Assembly: GCA_021372615.1 (NCBI GenBank) | Contig: JAJFUB010000151.1 | Location: 1-64,000, forward strand | Direction: 5' to 3' | DNA: 64,000 nt | Source: a bacterium | GTDB taxonomy: Bacteria; Armatimonadota; Zipacnadia; Zipacnadales; UBA11051 | Part shown: one piece after another, positions 61,783 to 64,000 of the stretch | Numbering within the stretch: position 1 is the first letter of the stretch | Layout of the letters: every line of letters starts with the position of its first letter | Notes under the pieces: model-generated | Database searches by the model: none | Seen by the model: only the letters and a program-made list of their open reading frames with translations | Told to the model about the DNA's origin: nothing | Program-made: the position numbers and the translations under genes

Positions 61783-62991
61783 ATGCTGCCAAGGCGCTTT
61801 GCTCTGTGTGCCGCTGCGGCCCTCTGCGCCGCCGGCGTGGTCGTGGCCCAGGGCGCGGTCAAGCTGCCGAAGCTGGTGGACCTGGGCTCCACCACCTGCC
61901 TCCCCTGCAAGCAGATGGAACCCATCCTCAAGGAGTTGAAGACCGAGCTGGCGGGCGTCGTGGACGTGGTGTTCATCAACGTCTACGCACAGCCGGAGAT
62001 GGCCCGGGACTTCCGCATCGAGGTCATCCCGACCCAGGTCTTCCTCGGCGCAGATGGCAAGGAGCTGTTCCGCCACGAGGGCTTCTATGCCAAGAGCGCG
62101 ATCCTCGCGAAGTGGCGCGAGTTGGGCGTGGCGGTGCCGCTCCCGGCGCTGCCCTCCGTCAGCCGCTGGAACGTGCCGCCGGACACCCGCCCCCGGGACA
62201 CCATCTGCTACCTGTGCGATGGCGCCGTGGCCCCAAAGACCGCAGTCCTGGTGAAGACCGACAAAGGCGAGGTGCGCCTGTGCTCTCCGCACTGCTTCCT
62301 CGTGATGCTCTCCTCCTACACCGGCGACTGCGCGCCGCTGGAGGACAAGGCCTGCGTGACGGACTACAAGAGCGGCCGTCCGGCGCCCCTGCGGGACGCC
62401 AGCTATCTCGTTGTACTCAACGAGGAGACGGGGAGGCCCTTCGTGATGGCCTTCGCCAAGCGCGAGGCGGCGCTGTCCGCCCGGCGGAGTGTCGGTGGCA
62501 GCATCCTGACCTATGAGCTGCTGAAGGCCTGCGAGTTGGCGACCCGCTGCGGCTTCTGCGATCGCGCCGTCTACCCGCAGGATGCCGCGCTGGTGACGGC
62601 CGGGGGCCTGCACACCTACGGCTGCTGTTCGCACTGCGCCATGGGTGTGGCGGCTCGCACAGGCAAGGACATCGAGGTGCATCAGCCCGACGCCCTGACC
62701 GGGCAGATGATCGTCGTCAAGACCCTCGACGGCACGATTGCCTCCCTGGACCCGCCGACGGCCGTGGCCTGGTTTGGCCAGCGGACGAAGCCGGACGGCA
62801 AGCATGCTTCCGCCGGCTGTTTCCATCAGGGCTTCTTCGTATCCGTCGAGAACCTGCAGCAGTGGCTGGCCGCCCATCCGCTGGAGACGGGCGAGCTGAT
62901 CACCATCGAGAAGGCCCTGGCCGACAAGATGGCGCTCTCGGCCGAGCAGATCAAGAAGGCCTGCAAGATCGGCGAGTGCGCCCCCAAGTAG
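61783..62991 (+). CDS. Secreted thioredoxin-NosL-MerB fusion protein
   Basis: A 402-residue exported protein with three parts. Signal peptide about 1-22. Thioredoxin domain (about 27-115) with Cys39 and Cys42. NosL-like domain (about 138-250): Cys142 and Cys145 (ICYLCDGAV), Cys167/Cys171 (LCSPHC), ACVTDYKSG and RSVGGSILTY, the order seen in copper-chaperone NosL. MerB-like domain (about 253-385): RCGFCDRAVYP, then HTYGCCSHCAMG (Cys281, 282, 285), and AGCFHQGFFVSVENLQQWL (Cys346). In alkylmercury lyase, Cys96, Asp99 and Cys159 do the work. Here Cys282 and Cys346 line up with the cysteines while the Asp place is Cys285. The NosL and MerB folds are related, so the tail may be a tandem duplicate. 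Probable organometal or metal-thiol handling outside the cytoplasm, with reduction through the thioredoxin part. Confidence 0.7.
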   Translation: MLPRRFALCAAAALCAAGVVVAQGAVKLPKLVDLGSTTCLPCKQMEPILKELKTELAGVVDVVFINVYAQPEMARDFRIEVIPTQVFLGADGKELFRHEGFYAKSAILAKWRELGVAVPLPALPSVSRWNVPPDTRPRDTICYLCDGAVAPKTAVLVKTDKGEVRLCSPHCFLVMLSSYTGDCAPLEDKACVTDYKSGRPAPLRDASYLVVLNEETGRPFVMAFAKREAALSARRSVGGSILTYELLKACELATRCGFCDRAVYPQDAALVTAGGLHTYGCCSHCAMGVAARTGKDIEVHQPDALTGQMIVVKTLDGTIASLDPPTAVAWFGQRTKPDGKHASAGCFHQGFFVSVENLQQWLAAHPLETGELITIEKALADKMALSAEQIKKACKIGECAPK

Positions 62992-63009
62992 CCTGACAGG
63001 AGCACGACC

Positions 63010-63693
63010 TTGGACCTCATGCAGCCGCTGCAACAGGCCCTCGACCAATCGTCGCTGCTGGTGGTCCCGCTGGTCTTCTTGGGCGGGGCGGCCACGGGGC
63101 TGAACCCGTGCGTCTACCCCACCATCCCGGTGCTCGTCGGCTACATCTCGGGCCAGAAGGAGCAGCCCCGCTGGCGCGGACTCGCCCTGGCCCTGACCTT
63201 TGTGTTCGGGCTGGCTATCACTTACGTGATCATCGGGGCGACCGCGTCCTTCGTCGGCAGCGTCCTGGGCCTGTCCAAGGCCGGCTGGATGTATGTTGTC
63301 GCCGCCGTCTGCCTGCTCGTCGGGCTGAACATGACGGGGCTGCTGCCGCTGAGCTTCAGCACCTGGGCCCCCGCGCAGTCGAAGTGGTCGCGGCTCAGCG
63401 GCTTCGCCGGCGCCCTGGTCCTGGGCATGCTCTTCGGCCTCGTCGCCAGCCCGTGTGCCATGCCGATCCTCACGCTGATCCTGGCGCTCATCGCCCAGAA
63501 GGGGCAGGTGGCCTACGGCTCGCTGTTGATGTTCACGTACGCCGTGGGCCATGGCCTGCCGCTGGTGATCATCGGCACCGTAGCGGGCGCGCTCACCAGC
63601 CTCGAACGCTGCACCAGGTACTCCGTCCTGATACAGCGGGTCGGCGGCTGGCTCCTGGTCGCTGTGGGCGTGTACTTCATCTGGACAGCCTGA
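63010..63693 (+). CDS. CcdA-type thiol-disulfide transmembrane protein
   Basis: A 227-residue integral membrane protein of six spans, of the CcdA/DsbD-beta family, which carries electrons from cytoplasmic thioredoxin to proteins outside the cell membrane. Cys34 (GLNPCVYPTIPV) and Cys149 (ASPCAMPIL) are the working pair, each next to a Pro. The TTG start follows AGGAGCACGACC; an ATG three codons later is possible. It lies among three thioredoxin-type genes that could be its clients, so it is probably the electron source for the secreted fusion protein. Confidence 0.9.
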   Translation: MDLMQPLQQALDQSSLLVVPLVFLGGAATGLNPCVYPTIPVLVGYISGQKEQPRWRGLALALTFVFGLAITYVIIGATASFVGSVLGLSKAGWMYVVAAVCLLVGLNMTGLLPLSFSTWAPAQSKWSRLSGFAGALVLGMLFGLVASPCAMPILTLILALIAQKGQVAYGSLLMFTYAVGHGLPLVIIGTVAGALTSLERCTRYSVLIQRVGGWLLVAVGVYFIWTA

Positions 63694-63716
63694 CCATACC
63701 GCAGAGGAACAGAGAC

Positions 63717-64000
63717 ATGCGCAGGAACCTCAGACTTGCCGTCACCGCCGCCCTGTGTGCGACCGTCCTGACAGCGGCCCACGCCGAGGGGCTCAGCGTC
63801 GGTGCCAGGGCCCCCGGCTTTACCCTCAAGACCCTCGCCGGGAAGCCCTACAAGCTGTCGGACTACAAGGGCAAGAGCGTGGTCATACTCGACTTTGGCC
63901 GCTTCACCTGCCTGCCTTGCCGCGACATGCTCAAGGACCTGCAGAAGCTGCAGGCCAAGTACAAGGGCCACGGTGTGCGGATCTTCCAGGTGAACCTCGA
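63717..64000 (+). CDS. TlpA/ResA-type exported thioredoxin, cut by the window end
   Basis: The first 94 or so residues of a secreted thioredoxin-like protein: signal peptide (about 1-23), then GLSVGARAPGFTLKTLAGK, the typical start of AhpC/TSA- and TlpA-type proteins. Cys65 and Cys68 lie in DFGRFTCLPCRDM. The gene runs off the right edge, so its end and any further operon members are not seen. It probably receives electrons from CcdA. GAGGAACAGAGAC precedes the ATG. Confidence 0.85.
   Translation, partial: MRRNLRLAVTAALCATVLTAAHAEGLSVGARAPGFTLKTLAGKPYKLSDYKGKSVVILDFGRFTCLPCRDMLKDLQKLQAKYKGHGVRIFQVNL

Overview
The window is high-GC bacterial DNA, densely coding, and most likely from an uncultured member of the Armatimonadota or a close relative. 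The best clue is the type IV pilin-like protein at 14162. Its N-terminus ([19 protein letters not shown], then [19 protein letters not shown]) and its C-terminal YTDGHAKW block are typical of the many DUF1559-like pseudopilins of that phylum. Other signs are the many very large secreted carbohydrate-active proteins, Gfo/Idh/MocA oxidoreductases paired with a sugar isomerase, and DUF6785-like membrane proteins. No rRNA, tRNA, insertion sequence or CRISPR array was seen. The taxonomic call is an inference.

Layout. 57-7132 holds a GH2 glycosidase, a secreted protein with a likely glycosidase-type barrel, a membrane-anchored protein and an oxidoreductase. 7184-8405 has a small membrane protein and a RelE-type toxin-antitoxin pair with its own promoter and operator. 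8534-14207 is a 1454-residue secreted glycosidase-like protein followed by a LacI-type repressor. Both sit behind near-identical TTGACA-N17-TATAAT-type promoters with a TTGAACGTTCAA-type operator at the same distance, so they look like a small regulon. 14162-29758 is a run of secreted or membrane proteins: pseudopilin, DUF6785-like protein, M14 carboxypeptidase, CBM9-like plus barrel protein, GH123/DUF4091-like protein and two large unknowns. 29804-31798 is a lone nuclease-helicase (DUF2075-like), possibly a defence gene. 32380-35750 is a sugar isomerase with two oxidoreductases. From 35767 to 45747 the genes lie on the minus strand: a giant lyase-like protein with FG-GAP repeats, a membrane phosphodiesterase, a possible 28-residue microprotein and a YetA/rhamnogalacturonan-lyase-like protein. 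46000-53394 holds a large NAD-glutamate dehydrogenase, a URO-D-family protein, an amidohydrolase, an isochorismatase-like hydrolase and a Kelch propeller. 53538-58509 (minus) holds a second giant lyase/FG-GAP protein and hisF.

The most interesting part is 59052-64000, an apparent metal(loid)/thiol operon: ArsR repressor, ArsP-type permease, mini-thioredoxin, DGC-motif cysteine-rich protein, membrane-anchored thioredoxin, a secreted thioredoxin-NosL-MerB triple fusion, CcdA, and a TlpA-type thioredoxin cut by the window end. The -10 box of the arsR promoter is exactly the spacer of a perfect TTTGGC/GCCAAA operator, and the arsR message would be almost leaderless. The gene set suggests reductive handling of an organo-arsenic or organo-mercury type substrate outside the cytoplasm, with electrons passed out through CcdA.

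Six families of short GC-rich palindromic repeats lie between genes. One has been translated into the N-terminus of the carboxypeptidase, and another forms the end of the arsR gene.
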